Made by a program: the position numbers and the translations under genes
Part shown: in pieces, positions 31,224 through 44,508 of the stretch
How the letters are laid out: the number at the start of each line of letters is the position of its first letter
How positions within the stretch are numbered: position 1 is the stretch's first letter
The notes under the pieces: generated by a model
What the model saw: the letters and a program-made list of their open reading frames with translations, nothing else
The model's database searches: none
What the model was told of the DNA's origin: nothing
NCBI GenBank assembly: GCA_014058105.1
Contig: JACGCM010000155.1
Span: 62,001 to 126,000 of the forward strand
Direction of reading: 5' to 3'
From: Kingdonia uniflora
Lineage: Eukaryota; Streptophyta; Magnoliopsida; Ranunculales; Circaeasteraceae
DNA: 64,000 bases

Positions 31224-34040
31224 CTACTCAAATTGTACTATAACCGTCTCCTCAGCCACAGTCCAGCCATTGTTACTGGATTTATCATCGATTGTTGGGT
31301 GAGAACAGCTCTGCAACAGGTAGTAAAACCATACAGTATTTTTAAATTTCAGTAGTACTTAGCAAATTACTGCAATAGATGTGTATTATAAGTACCCGAG
31401 TACCCTACAGCCCCTTCTAAGAAATTAAACATTTAATTATAAACACGTAATGTATATGTATTAAACTCCACCCCCCCCCCCCCCCCCCCCCCGTTAAGAG
31501 GTTAGAAATCCACCTGAGAACAAGTGTAAAGAATGATTGTCATCCAGTTCCAATCCTCGAGAGAATGTAGCGACGAACCACCACTGGCTTCCCGAAGAAA
31601 AAATAGCAGAGGAGGCATCAACTGCATCTCAAAATGACGAATCCCACCACAACATTCACAATTTCTTGGCTCGTCTATTTCGTTTGTAGCCAAAAGTGGC
31701 CTTCCACCATATGAGTACCTAACCAGATAACAAATGAAGAAAATTTGCTTAGATGATATTTTGACCTTTAACTACCAGGATTTTTTTTCAGAAAAGGATT
31801 TGAGAACTCTAACCGTCATACCTGGAGCATTGTTCGGGATACAAATCCAACCGTTTCTTGAACTTCAAGTAAGTCCTATCAACATGTAAGGCTTTATCAT
31901 ACTCGTAACCTTCCTCTTCCCACACTTCTTTCTCTTTGTGTCTCTTCTTGATATAAAGTGAGTAACTGGAAGATATAGCACTAATAATCCCCAACTCTTC
32001 CTCCTCCTGAGAATAGATATAAAAGCAAGGTATCACTGCAATAAACAAGCACAATGAACCAAATGGGATTTTCAAAATACTCCATACAGACAGAAATGAC
32101 CAAAGATTTTACAATTCATGCAATAGTATATTTCGGTACTAATTTGTAGCAGGTACACATTTTCGATTGATCATGAGTACAACTATGCAGCTCAATGTGA
32201 CCATGGACAAGATAATAAGTCCAAGGAAAAATCTACTTTATTTACTTCGATTGCATACCATTGGGTTCTAACCTATTATATTACCATCATCAATCTCATA
32301 ATCTTTACATCTGCTCCCTGTTTTTGACCTTCTTTTATTTACTGAGTTCTCTAATCATGTACAGGGTACCAACTAGTTTAGGTATTCGGAGTTATCAACC
32401 TATACATATGGGTTAATACAAACATCACATAATTGTCAAAACCGCTACTTAGTCCACTTATTCTTACATTCATTTTCAAAGATTAGAATGATTGTAGTCT
32501 TCCCAATGCTGCATTCACAAAACCAGGTATTGTGCATACATTCTGTGTATTGTATGCACTTTGAACTCCATTTAAATTCCCAAAAGTAGGATATATTTCG
32601 AGAAGTCATGGTTACATCCTACAAAAATAATAAAGGCTAGGATTCACAATCTCTTCTAATAGCTTAGAATATATCAAATTGGCTCCAGCTCAGGTAGTTT
32701 AGTGGCAAAAGAGCATTTATTTTCCTCATACTCCACCTTCAAATTGCGTTTTAGCCTCCCCTTGATGTTAAACAATGCTGTTTTAGATAATAATAACTTA
32801 ACCTATTCTGTACTGGAGGTGTAGGTATAGCTTTCATGTACTGACTACAGAAATTTCTTTAGGAATAATTAGAGGTTACTTTCTTTCCAATTCTTTTTAT
32901 ATATAAATTGAAACTGACCTTTATTTAGTTATTAATTCTAGAATAGTGTTACCTGGTAAGTTGGCATTGCTAAGTCGTTTGATTGGCTTTTTTTGCGAGC
33001 ATCTAAGAGCAGACTCAACTTTATGGCGACCATTTTGTTTCTTCGAATGGGAAGCCAAACTAGAGGCTTCAGAAAGTAATCTACCCAACTCATCCAAATC
33101 TATCTCCTCGTCGCTAACAGCATTATCTACATTGCTTACATCATCTTCCAACCATTTGTTAGTTGACTGAGGTTTTGAAGGTGTTGCCTGTAAATCCATT
33201 TCCTCCGTAGCAGAACTTGATTCTTCCTCCCCACTATGACACTTTTGAACCCGCAGAGCTTGCCAACTGCATAACAAATTAGCAATAAAATATTTAAGTC
33301 AAAAGTTGAAACCTACACTGTGTAGTATAAATAAAAAATTACAACTTTAGGGGTGTATCCCTGTACTGATGTAAGTCTATCCGATCATATTCCAGGATTC
33401 AAAGACAAAATATCCTAAAGAGAATTATTTAAGACAGAGATAGACCTGATAGGATTATTTCCACATTTTGGCATTACACATCCGAAAACATAGATTATAC
33501 GCTCTTCAATCTTCGAAGTAATATTTGATATAGGAGCATAGACCTGTAGGAAGAAATAATGATCTCAGCCTCTAAATGGTAAGTTAATTCACAAGAACTA
33601 ATAACATTTAACAGTATGAGAGAGAAAGAAAACCTGTGCAACGAGACAAAGATTATTTCCGCATGAACCACATTCAAGTAAACCCGGTCTTAAGTCCATT
33701 ATGGGAATAGGCCAGTCCTGTCAAAAGGAAAAACTTAAAACATATAAAATTATAATTACTGTCCTAGTTGGTAAACCTACAACATTTTATAACCAAATTT
33801 GTGTCCGATAAGCCATTATTAGTCGTTGCATTCACGTAACTTAGCAATCAAACACGTTCCCAATGACTAGTGATTGATAAACACCCTGAAAATGGTAGTG
33901 GTGCCAAGAAATGCATATGTATCAATAGATATCATGTATTTACTCACTGGCACTCCACCAATTTTGGTTGTGTAATGATCAGCCACTTCACGATGATCTT
34001 CAGCCCATGGTCCCGGCATTCCTAGAAAGACTCCACCCAT
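31224..34040 (-). CDS. PDCD2 C-terminal-domain protein / TSR4-like ribosome assembly chaperone
   Basis: Seven coding exons on the minus strand: 34040-33948, 33717-33634, 33543-33446, 33266-32953, 32035-31822, 31718-31514 and 31310-31224, joined in frame into 364 residues. It starts [20 protein letters not shown]. Cysteine pairs follow (LECGSCG about 47/50, GCVMPKC about 81/86), then [10 protein letters not shown], an acidic linker ([17 protein letters not shown]) and the PDCD2_C domain ([67 protein letters not shown]). Yeast Tsr4 and animal PDCD2 are dedicated chaperones for ribosomal protein uS5 (RPS2); the role here follows from that family. I recall the Arabidopsis counterpart as At5g64830. 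It lies directly downstream of ABCF5 on the same strand, as in Arabidopsis. Confidence 0.93.
31471..31492. repeat. 22-base poly-C tract (poly-G in the PDCD2-like pre-mRNA)
   Basis: Uninterrupted run of 22 C in intron 6 of the PDCD2-like gene, only about 20 bases downstream of its 5' splice site on the transcribed strand, where it reads as G22. Confidence 0.9.
32690..32765 (+). other. possible tRNA-derived SINE head
   Basis: In intron 4 of the PDCD2-like gene, ctcaggtagtttagtggcaaaagagc resembles an RNA polymerase III A box with a tRNA D-arm, and ccttcaaattgcg about 45 bases on resembles a weak B box. No tail or target duplication was found, so this is tentative. Confidence 0.25.
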
Positions 34041-34560
34041 CTTTTAGCTGCTATTCGTAAACCATTTTAACAGTAAATGCTTTAAGCATAAAGTCATCCA
34101 TGATCCAAAAGCGGCAATACTAATTAAAAGAGATTCGTGTATTCTTCAATAAGCAGCTGGAAGGGCTATTAGTGAAACTATTCCAAACTCCTTTATTTCA
34201 TATTTTAGTTCGAGCAAATATATAAACTCACATAACTTATATTTCACTAACCAATACTCACAAATTAGGATACAACAGCAATATATCGTTCCGATAAACA
34301 TTTGTGTGTTGTTAAGCTAAAACTCTACCAACTCCATCCACTACTGTAATTTTAATTAAGCTTTTCTCTTGTGTAATTAGGTAATTAAAGAAAATAATAT
34401 GTGTGTGAGCAAATGAGAAACACAGTAAAGCTTATTACAATTTTAACAGATAACAGTAGAAGATTGTTGTTACCTGTTAAATCCCAAATTGAAGTTTATT
34501 TTGGAGAGAGTGTGAATTAGGGTTTAGTTTTCATTGAGAAATACTTCCCTACCAAAAAAT
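34041..34560 (-). promoter_or_regulatory. 5'UTR, leader intron and promoter of the PDCD2-like gene
   Basis: A leader exon ends at 34474 with TTAACAG|GTAACAAC on the minus strand, and an acceptor (AATAG or AGCAG) lies just before the ATG at 34040, implying a leader intron of about 0.4 kb. Transcription probably begins near 34530, about 570 bp from the ABCF5 stop codon at 35098. Confidence 0.5.
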
Positions 34561-35097
34561 ACCTGCTATGTTGTTTTTCTAATAAGTACATAAACGACAT
34601 ACTCATGAAATGAAAATGGGAAAACGACGTTCGGATTTCGGAATGCTGATAATAGAAAGAAAGAAAAAAAAAGGCGAGATCGGAAAGGCTTCTGGTGATT
34701 TGGAGTCAAATAAACTTCCGAGCCTATGTTTCAGTATGGTATCACAAGTGACCATTAACCATTTTAGATTATTGTTGCAATATTACAAAGTCATAAGAGT
34801 GAAAAGAACAAAAGCCATGCCGCAAAACATTTGTTCAAGTGTGACAACAATATTTTTACACTGCAAACTTCAGTAATAATAATTGTACATCACAATTATC
34901 TGCATCATGAACACTATCACCAAATATAAGAAACACCAATCATGAAGAAGCAATTTGATAATAATCCTGAAAAGTGTATTTTTCATTTTTGGGATATACA
35001 TGTTGTAAAGAGTACTCAGTCTCTGAATCATCTACCTTTAACATTTTACAGATTGGGGTTATGTACAGTGGTGGAATTTTAATCAAGAAAAAGAGCA
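34561..35097. other. spacer between the PDCD2-like and ABCF5 genes
   Basis: Contains the ABCF5 3'UTR (minus strand) on the right and the PDCD2-like upstream region on the left. The plus-strand frames at 34610 and 34974 show no family features and overlap these untranslated regions. Confidence 0.55.
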
Positions 35098-38000
35098 TCA
35101 GTTCCATCTTTTTGCATTCTTCGAGCTTTTTGTTTTTGCTTTCGTCGCCTGAAATGCCATCCTTTTCTGCTTCTTTTGGGCTTCCTTCTCCGCCTGTTCA
35201 TTACACAAACATAAAAAAGCGTCACAGCTGTTTATTTTTTTAGGAAGAAGCCGGCAGTTGTCCATGAAGTTTTCAGTGCAAGTATAGAGATGGACAAAAT
35301 ATTGGAGAGCTTCTCTTTTTACTGTTTAACTAATTACTTTTGGCAAATTCTGTAAGCTTGAGAGCCAGTTTTTTGCATTTAGAAATAGCTATTACGACAA
35401 AGAAATCATTTCGTTATTTCAAAAGAGCCACAAGGAACATATGAGGAAACTGGTTTTAAAGTTTCCAATTAAAAGGAGCCTCGGATCCGACTTGACTTAA
35501 CAGGATTGAGCTTGGAAATTTTCAGAAGGTTTATCTTATCTAGCCTTGGCAAAAGCAAATAAAACTGGCTTGTCGTAGACCAATCACATATGTTTTGGGG
35601 TCAACCAGACCCACCTAAAATAATGAAAATCTGTCCCTATAGTTGATTCTGTGCAAGAGTCGTAGGTCGTCCTTTGAGAAAAGAAAATGGTTTAAGTAGG
35701 GGAACATGCCTTTGACATCTTAGACTTCGCTTTCACTTTGGGCGCCTTTTCTTCAATCTCTGCCTCACGGTCAAGTTCCTTTTCTCTAGCATCAAGGTTT
35801 TTCTCCAAATAATACTGTGAAATTTAAAAGATCATGAAGTCTTAATATTACCTTAAAATAACATAAGGAATTCCAATAACGGAAAATTGTAAGGGATAAG
35901 CAATGAGTCAAATTTTAGAAGATAGTATAGCTCCAATGCGTAAGCTAAACTTACGGTCATTATATGACAAATAGCATTCTTATTTCCATTCAAAATTGGG
36001 AAATGGATTGTGGAGATGCTTCTAGAGTTATGGAAGTAATATAATAAAATAATAAGTAAAATTGCAGTCTTTACGAGCAGTTTCGTGATAACTGATAAAT
36101 AATAGACAACAATAAAAGGAAAAAAATAAGAAGGGAAAAGTTGTAGTGAAAAGCCTGTAAGTAGATCAAGGATTTAGAAGCAATTTTAGAAAAGAAATAT
36201 TTTATTTGGGAATCCTTAAAAGTTGAGAAGAAATATGGTGTGAGGACTTACATTATAGTCGCCTGCATAGTCACGTAAAGTGGTGTCCTTCACCTCCACT
36301 ACTCTATTCACTATTTGCTTTATGAAGTATCGATCATGAGAAACAGTGATAACGGTGCCACTGTATTCTGATATTGCCTCCTATTAGATCATAAAATAAC
36401 CATAATGATTTTGGGATTCTAAAATAGCTGAACAAAAATAATAACAATTTTACTTCTGGTATTTTAAAGAGAAGAATGAATAAAAAGCGTACCTCAAGCA
36501 TTTCTTTAGATGGTATGTCCAAATGGTTGGTTGGTTCATCCAAAACTAACAGAGTAGATGGTTTTACCATGAAAGTGCAAAAGGCTAGTCGTGCCTAAGG
36601 ATGACAAAAGGACAGTGCAATGAGAGCTTCATCAGTAATTTCTTAAACTATAACATATATAAAAATTAAAGAGGTGAACAAGTCCACCGAAGTGACAAGC
36701 TTAAATAGTACAGTAGTTATGTGAGCCATTCTAAATTTAGCAGTGCCGGAGAAATGGGATTTCACAATTGTGCAATCAAAACTAGTCCGATCTAACTGAG
36801 AAATACAAAACATATTACTCTTAGTCTGTTAGACGAATAAAAACTACCTTCTCTCCGCCGCTCAAAAAGGAGACCTTCCTGTCAAGCATGTCCGATTTGA
36901 AATTACACCGACCAAGGAGTCCTTTTATGTCATCAAGTCTCCAGTCCTCTGCAGCTTCTTCCACTGTCTCAAGCACTGTTTTATCCAAATCTAGGGCCTC
37001 GGCCTAAAAACAATAGGAGGATCATCTTAGTCAAAAGAATGAAGGTAGAACAGTTAACTGACATGTTGTTTTGGGCTACTGGAGAGAACATGCTAGACAT
37101 TATACATCAAAAAGAAAATATTAACAAGTGACTCAATCTTTATTAATCTACAAGAGGAAGGTATATATTCTTAGCACCCATGCAGACTCTCGAACCTATG
37201 CCCGTTTAGACTCTCAAACTTATACCCATTCCAAACTCTCGAACTTATACCCATTCCAGACTCTCAACCCCAGATCCACATCCTATTGACTTTAATGAAT
37301 CAGATTGGATTGGGCAAAAAATAGTTTCCTATATATGATGAATCGAAATCTTTATTTTAAATCAAATTTAAAAGTAACGAATAAAATCTCAATTGATTAG
37401 AATCACTACCAAATTTCAATGTAAGAAGGTAGATCAAAGCCAAACTAAACTAAGTATACAGTAAATGTCTTAGATACATTTCGGTAATACTCTTATTCGC
37501 ATTGGATTGAGACAAAAGTGTATTTGATCCAACACTTCATTAACTTTTTGATAATCGGAATTTGATTAAAATGTATGTAATGCTCATCTTAATTAAATTG
37601 TTTAATTGTTAGGTCCATTCAATTCAACCCTCTACCACCCTTGCTACATAAGTAACATAACTAAGAATGACAACCAGACAACCGTGAAAACAAGAACGAT
37701 GAAGAATTTGCGATATCAACGATTACTAACCTGATTTTGCTCAAAATAGTTCGGGAGAACATTATGCTCCCCAACCACCACCTCTCCTTTTATTGGCTTC
37801 TCTAAGCCCATAATCAGTTTAAGCAATGTACTTTTTCCACACCCATTTGGGCCAATAATGGCGACTTTTTCACCCCTCTGAATTATAAGATTGGCCTCGT
37901 TAAGCAACACCTGAGAAGCAAATCCGAGCGAGAGCATCAAGGAATGTATGATAGTATCATAAAAACTGTTGGTTGCAGAAGATATATGCACGTTGTTGAC

Positions 38001-40477
38001 TATATTGCTCACCTTCTCCCCAAACCCACATCGTAGATTCTTTACTGTTACGACAGACTTGCCACTTCTTTCACGTTCCGGAAATCTAATTTTCATTTGT
38101 TTACGCTGAAATGGCTTCTCTATTTGGTCCTCGTCTTTAAGTTTTTCCAGCTTCTGTTGTTACAAAAGCATTTGAAAACTGATATTAAACTTTTGAAATA
38201 TGATAGAATCATAGAATAAAGATCGCTTTCGTAAATCGCTGTACTACCTTCTCTGCAGTGGATGCACGGCCAGCATTTGCTCCCGCGCCCAACCTAGTAA
38301 TGATGTCTCTTGTGTGATCAATTTGTTTTTGCTGCTTCTCCCATGCAGCATTCTGAGCTTCTATCCATGCTGCCTTTGAAATAATGTACTGAGAATAATT
38401 GCCCGGGAACGTTCTGGATACACCCATTTCAGTTTCCACAATTTTTGTGCATAGTTGGTCAAGGAAAGCTCTGTCATGAGATATGATGACCATGGGAACA
38501 GCTTGTTTGTTAAGGTAACTCTCGAGCCACTCTATCGTATCAAGATCGAGGTGATTAGTAGGCTCATCCAGAAGTAACAAATCTGGATCCTGCAATTTAA
38601 GGAGCAAAACGAAACAAAACAATTAGATTCGCACCACACATAAGGCAAGAAGTTCTACACTTCTATTCAGGGGCAGATTTAGGTGTATAATTTTATTTTA
38701 TTTTATTTTAAAATATGTACATTTTTCTTTGTCCTATTGACATCAAGTAAAGTTAGTTCAACTGGTAAAGTGAGGAGCTCCTAATCCAAGAGTCTAAGGT
38801 TCAATTCTTGATGTCATTAAATAAAAACCTTATTTTGATAATTTTTTCACCTTAAGATGATCATGTCATTGTCGTAAAAAGCTTCGATTTTTTTGACGAG
38901 AGGAGAAGTGAATCCGTATAATTTGCTAGTCAAATATAATGTTATATTTGATTAATTTTTAAGCTTAAAATACCGCTAAATGGCAACAAAAATTTGGGGC
39001 CCCCAATACCCTAATATAATTCATCATACTACCTCCCCCCCCCCCCCCCCCCCCAAACATGAAATCCTGGCTCCGCCACTGCTTCAATTCCATATAGTGT
39101 TATTTACAAATTGACATTACAAAATTATAATATCACCCATATCTCTTACAGAAAGAATAGGTAAACCCAGTTCATCTCGTAATTCTCTCTAGTCTATCTA
39201 TCTTCATGTAGAAAAGTCCTTCTCACTGTCTCTCTTTTTATAGTAACAGAAATCTAAATAGATACTTTTTAATAGTCAACTCCGATTGTTCTCCACACAA
39301 GCAGTGCATAATAGTAGTCACAAATTCCGGATGCGACAATAATTTCGGCGAATAGTCAATTTGGAAAACTCAAACTAATTAGATAAAATTCAGTGAAAGT
39401 AATAAGAACTTGAAGAGGTATATAAATAGTATAAACCGATTTCTATCATATAGGAAAAAAAATGGAATTCACATTGATCCGCGAAGCCTACGTTGGAAAA
39501 GTCTATCATCTTTTTCAGTTTATTAGCGATAATACTAAAGCAACTACACAAGCTACCATAACTTCAACTCGATAAACTGAAATATCTAAACAGGTATAGC
39601 AAAACGAGAAATATACCTGAAGTAGAATCTTCCCAAGAGACATCCTCATCTGCCAACCGCTACTAAACGAAGCAACGAGCCGATCAGAATCTTCAGGAGT
39701 AAACCCAATCTCAGGCATCATTTTATTAATCTTAACTTCCACCTCGTCCAAATTAACACTCTGCGCTCTTCTCTGAAGCAAATCCATCTCATCCAAAAGC
39801 CTCCCCATCAACCCCAAATCCTCCACACCACTCTCAAGCACATTCTGCACTTTGTCCAACCTCGCAGCAATCTTCATCTCCTCCTTAAACGCACTCATAA
39901 ACTCTTCCCTCACCGTCCTACTCATTGAAACCTCAAACTCCTGACTCAAAAATGATATCCTCATATTGGGTTTCGCCTTAATAACATTCCCTGAATCTGG
40001 TTCTTCCTGCCCAGTAATTATCCTCAATTGGGTTGTCTTCCCAGCTCCATTAACACCAACCAATCCCACTTTCTCCCCCTTCTTCACCTCCCAACTCACA
40101 TCCTTCAACACAGTCACCCCTTTATAGCTCTTACTAATGCCCTCTAACCTAACACCCGATGACACACTCGACGCGCCCGCGCCACCGACGGATTGCTTGT
40201 TAGCCCTCTTCTGGTTAGTTTCATCAATTGAACTCTGTAACAATAATGATTCAATGTCTTCCCTAGTTGTTGTTGTTGTTGTATTGGTTTCGGCTTCGAT
40301 TGCGGAAACCCTAGCTGAGATTCTAGTGGTTTGGATTGTATTGAGGTTGTAACGAGACCTAGCTGTAATGTTAGGGGTTGTTGAAATTGGGCGAAATGAG
40401 GTTCTGGGGTTGTCTAAGAAGGGGGAACTAGTGAGGAATTTGAGGTCAATACAGTGAAGCTTGTGAGCTAAATCCAT
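35098..40477 (-). CDS. ABCF5: ABCF5, plastid-type ABC-F translation factor
   Basis: Nine coding exons on the minus strand: 40477-39617, 38589-38248, 38153-38013, 37910-37731, 37003-36848, 36594-36493, 36380-36252, 35814-35710 and 35193-35098. All junctions are phase 0, giving 703 residues. The N-terminal 60-70 residues are rich in Ser/Thr/Arg and lack acids until SAIEAET, like a chloroplast transit peptide. NBD1 has Walker A GVNGAGKTT (141-149), the family's odd signature FSSGWQMR and LLLLDEPTNHLD. NBD2 has GPNGCGKST (468-476), LSGGEKARLAF and LLVLDEPTNHLD. The C-terminus is basic and ends KNAKRWN. There are no membrane segments: ABC-F proteins act on ribosomes. I recall the Arabidopsis counterpart as ABCF5/GCN5 (At5g64840), about 692 residues. 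The intron after 35710 uses a GC donor (AAAG|GCATGT). Intron 1 holds a hAT MITE. Confidence 0.95.
38668..39081. mobile_element. hAT-type MITE in ABCF5 intron 1
   Basis: The left end CAGGGGCAGATTTAGG and the right end CCTGGCTCCGCCACTG form an imperfect terminal inverted repeat. They are flanked by 8-bp sequences cttctatt and cttcaatt (7 of 8 identical), as for hAT elements. 414 bp, no coding capacity; it contains a C20 run at 39035-39054 and a tRNA-like segment at 38747-38818. Confidence 0.8.
38747..38818 (+). other. tRNA-like segment inside the hAT MITE
   Basis: agttagttcaactggtaaag followed about 30 bases later by aaggttcaattcttgat resembles a tRNA D-arm/A box and a T-arm/B box (GGTTCAATTC). 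The acceptor stem is not convincing, so this is not a tRNA gene but may be a captured tRNA or SINE head. Confidence 0.4.
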
Positions 40478-43079
40478 GGCGGATTCTAGAGAGAGAGAGA
40501 GAGCGTTTCAATGGAGTTGAAGAGAAACGCTCTTCTCACAAAAACAAGAGGGAATGAGAAGAAAAAGATATTTGGTTTTTATTTTTAAAATTAAAAGATT
40601 TTGGGAATTACACAAATGGCCTTAGTATGGGATGATATTACGATTTTTGCAATCACGGAAAGTTTTGGTAATGCGAAACTCGCAATGCAGTAGTGGTAGA
40701 AAAGGGAGAAAAGCTTTTACAGGTGAATTAATCGATTTTCATTTGAATGTAATGTAATTAACTCAACGTAAATTGCTCTAATTTTCAATTTATATATATG
40801 CAAATGTACTTGATTTGCATTGCTATTCAACTCATTCACAATGCATTGCATTTTATTTGCAGCCAACCACATCCAAACTGAATAAAATCACTATGAAAAA
40901 ATTGAACTACCAATCTACGGCATTATATTCTTGAAATCAAATATCAATTACTCAAATCACATGATCTCTTTTGGTCTGAGATATTACTACTTTTTGATCG
41001 ATATGCTTTGGAGGGAAGAGTGGTTTTGAGAATAAAATGGTACTATTGTTATTTTCATCAAGTAGTAGGGTCAAATGCTTGTTTGTTTTAATGCAAATTT
41101 TCGTGGCTATGGGCGTTAGCTGTTAGGTTCGAGATAACGCGGGCCGTAGCACAAGTTTTTTTGTGTGGTTGTGGTACATAAGATGTGAGGTCCTAACCAA
41201 TTGGATATCACCGCCTGTACTTAAAGCATGAGGAGCGTATAGCAACCACGAGTACGACGATGACAAACGACGTTTAATTGCATGGTCATGCGATCACCTG
41301 ATTGCGTAATGTGATTTGCACCATGGCACATGAAAGAAAATTAAGTAGTCCCTAATTTGGCATGTCTTAGTGAGTATGCTTTTGTACGTGCCAGTAGGAC
41401 GTTAACAATGTGCATCATTGCGAGGCTTGAAAACCACTCATATAGCGAGAGTGGTGTGATGGTTTTCACGCGAATACCGCTTAGAGTGTCCAGACTGCAA
41501 CACTTTGGGGGCAGTGTTGAATGGTGTCTAATAAAGAACCAACTCAATGGGTTTTGGAACGGCTTCCTGAAACGCAGTCTATAACATAGCTTTTCACGGA
41601 ATCCTGAAAACCATTCATGGCTTGACCCTGGAAGGATTGAAAGTTAGAAACGTACATTAAAACATTTCCATATTTGATTTCATAATCCTTCATAACTTAA
41701 CGTTAAAATTGCTAAATTCTGAATGTAGATGAAGTATAGATAACTCTAGGCTTACTTGAATGTATTTGTTGAAGATCAGAAGTTTCATCAAGATAGATTA
41801 TCACAAATCTTTGTGGAAACTTCTCCTTTAACATAGCAATGACCCCATGACCATTAGATAAGTAACCGGTTACATCCTAATGTACCTAGTGCCGCTAGCA
41901 TCCTTACCAATTTTTTTAAGAAATATGCAATTGCTAACACAAGATTTAGCGTGGAAAACCTTTGAATATGTTAAAAACTACGACATCTCTCTTGAAGATT
42001 TGGAAAGAAATGTATTATTGATGATTGTTAACTATTACAAAGAACGCTCTGAGTAGTTTTGTATAGAGTTTCATGTCTTTAATCTGTAGTTCTCTGGTCT
42101 TATTTATAAGTCTTATGATATGACAATTTGACGACCATTATTATTCTTAATGATGAACGTTACAATATGGATTTGATGAATTATTAAATTGATTGTGTAA
42201 CGGTTTGACCCTTCTGTCTTGTAACGGCTTCATTAATGACGGAGTGCTTTGTTGAATCGAGCTGTTGATGTAGAGGTCGAGAATAATAAGTAAAACTATG
42301 TAGTTGTCGTATGTTGATGAGGTCGAGTGAGCGTATGATTTTTTTGAAAGTAAGTGAACGTATGATGGTCGAAGATGAAACTTGAGCTCGAGATCCAAAA
42401 TAAGCCACTACAACACCTATTCTAGACATGAAATGAAACAAACTCCAAATATAGATGTTTCAGGTCAATCCACTAATTTAGCCATATTACTTGAGATCAT
42501 GTCGGTCTTATGGTCCTCAAGTTTAGATTTCACTTTATTTGTAATAGATGCCTTCGAAAGAAACATAACCTTACACCTCTACTAAAGGTGGGACATTATT
42601 GATGCGCGTAGAGTGGAGTTGTGACACTCAAATTTATTATTTTTTTGGCTGTGCAAATTAAATACCCCTTATTTTAAATCCTATGCTCCACAAAAATGTT
42701 TCAATATTCAAGTGATTTGGCAACTGCTAACTATTAGATTCACGTATGAGCGTTAATACCTTCTAGGAGATGATGATCATGACAAGAATGTATCCGCCTA
42801 GTTAGGAGCCGGCACGGCAACAACCTATAAGAAACTTGATGTAATGTTCGATGGTCGCTACGAGTGTTCAAAACTGTCAATGAGGCAAACAGGTTGGTGT
42901 TGGTGTTGGAGTCGGACCCATATAGCATGGGACTAGACAACTGACTTTATGGAGTCATGCTGAATGTCCCCTTTCCTCCTTAATAGAATGTCATAAAATT
43001 ACACCATGTACTTTATATTTTGATGCCTTAACATGTTCTTGTTCCTTCTGCAATTAGAGACTTTAATCAAGTTGGCAAT
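40478..43079. other. intergenic: ABCF5 promoter side plus unassigned sequence
   Basis: 40478-40600 holds the ABCF5 5'UTR (a GA/CT-rich leader on the minus strand). The rest, about 2.4 kb, contains several small overlapping frames on both strands without recognisable motifs or codon-like structure. I see no terminal repeats with target duplications here. Confidence 0.5.
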
Positions 43080-43358
43080 GCTGCTTAAACCTGTAAGAGC
43101 GGCTCAAACTACTTCCTCAAATAGGGTTCCTGACATCACAAAATCTTGAAACAGATAATGGGGTTTTCAATTTGCAATCTGATGTTTCTAAAGACGTTAA
43201 AGGACAAACTTAAAGCCATTCAAACTCAATCATAGAACAATTTAAACTTGAAAGCAAATGAAACTATGAGTCCTTCGTTACTTTGAGATGAGATTTATTG
43301 TGGGTATCAAAGGAACCCTTTGGCCTTAGCTGCACGTGTACTTTTTCAATCTTCTCAT
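43080..43358 (-). other. 3'UTR-like flank of the mTERF pseudogene, duplicated at 30483
   Basis: Nearly the same sequence as 30483-30750. On the minus strand it lies directly after the mTERF stop codon, so it is probably the ancestral 3'UTR. Confidence 0.7.
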
Positions 43359-44508
43359 CTAGCATTGAAAACTAGAATATAATTGTTGCAGATTAGGAGC
43401 CTTATCTGCATACTTTACCACATAAAGTCGTAGAAACTTCTCCTTTGACATTAATGCCACTGAAAATAGAGAAAGTTTCTTCTCTTTATGAATCCCCTTG
43501 AGATTAGTATATTCAGCACCCCATTCCGGGCTTCAACACCTTCTCCAAGATGCTACCAAACACCCTAGGCCCCGATGCAACATCCATAGGCTTGTATCCA
43601 ACTGCTACCAAACTCATTGTTGCTCTAATATTTTGATCCAAATACCCCAGGACATTCGGAAATTTTGTAAAAACAGATATTATGTCCAGTTCGGACCACC
43701 CATAGCTCTTGTACAACTCAAATTTTGCATCAATACTAGCTTTTCTCATGCCTCCAATCACTTCAACAGCTTCAAAGAACGATCCAGAACCGCGTTTAAT
43801 CCCAAATTCATCAGCCCCCGCCACAATACATTTGATACACTGGTTTCTGGATGAAGAACGTTGGTAACCGTAGCAGAGACCGGGTAATTTGCTTATCGGG
43901 AACCCCACATTGGCGTAGAATCTCAATATTGTAGCTAACATTCTTCTGTATCTCAGGGATAAGAAGCCAAGTGCATTTCCTAAGCACCTTAATTATGTCT
44001 TGATCCTAGAGTTGTACGGAGCAAAGAAATTCGATAGTGGGGATGATAGTGTTATCAATGTCACGCAAAAGAAGGTTGGGATTGGCGGAGATGAGATTGG
44101 TAATAGATGTGGTAGAGAATCCAAGGTGTTGAAGGCACTTGAGTTTGGGTTTCCTCGACATTGGAAGTGAGTAATGTGGGTCTCCTGGAGATGATACTTG
44201 TGATTTGGATATCACTGAAACATGTAGAACATGTATTCAAAATTGAGTTGAGTCGAAGATGAACGAAAAGGAAATTGAAAACACTGAAGATCGAGGCTTG
44301 TAGTCACTGCAATTTCCTTAAGATAGATTTCACCCTGCGTATGGTACTTCACAGTTTTCACGGTGCCTGTCTCCCAAGATACAACGATCGAATCATATAG
44401 ACTTGAAGCACTCAAGTCGATACGCCTGTCGAACTATCTGTGATTTTACTCTTAAGAAGGAAAGAATGAAAAAAAGGAAATGAGATTCTGATATTTTTTT
44501 GTGTGTTA

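Noticed and set aside
34610..35243. Two plus-strand frames between the PDCD2-like and ABCF5 genes
   Set aside because: They overlap untranslated and coding parts of minus-strand genes and show no motifs.
38747..38818. Functional tRNA gene
   Set aside because: A- and B-box-like segments are present but the acceptor stem does not pair convincingly.
42147..42940. Several overlapping 60-85 codon frames on both strands
   Set aside because: No family resemblance, no splice context, and mutually overlapping in different phases; consistent with chance.
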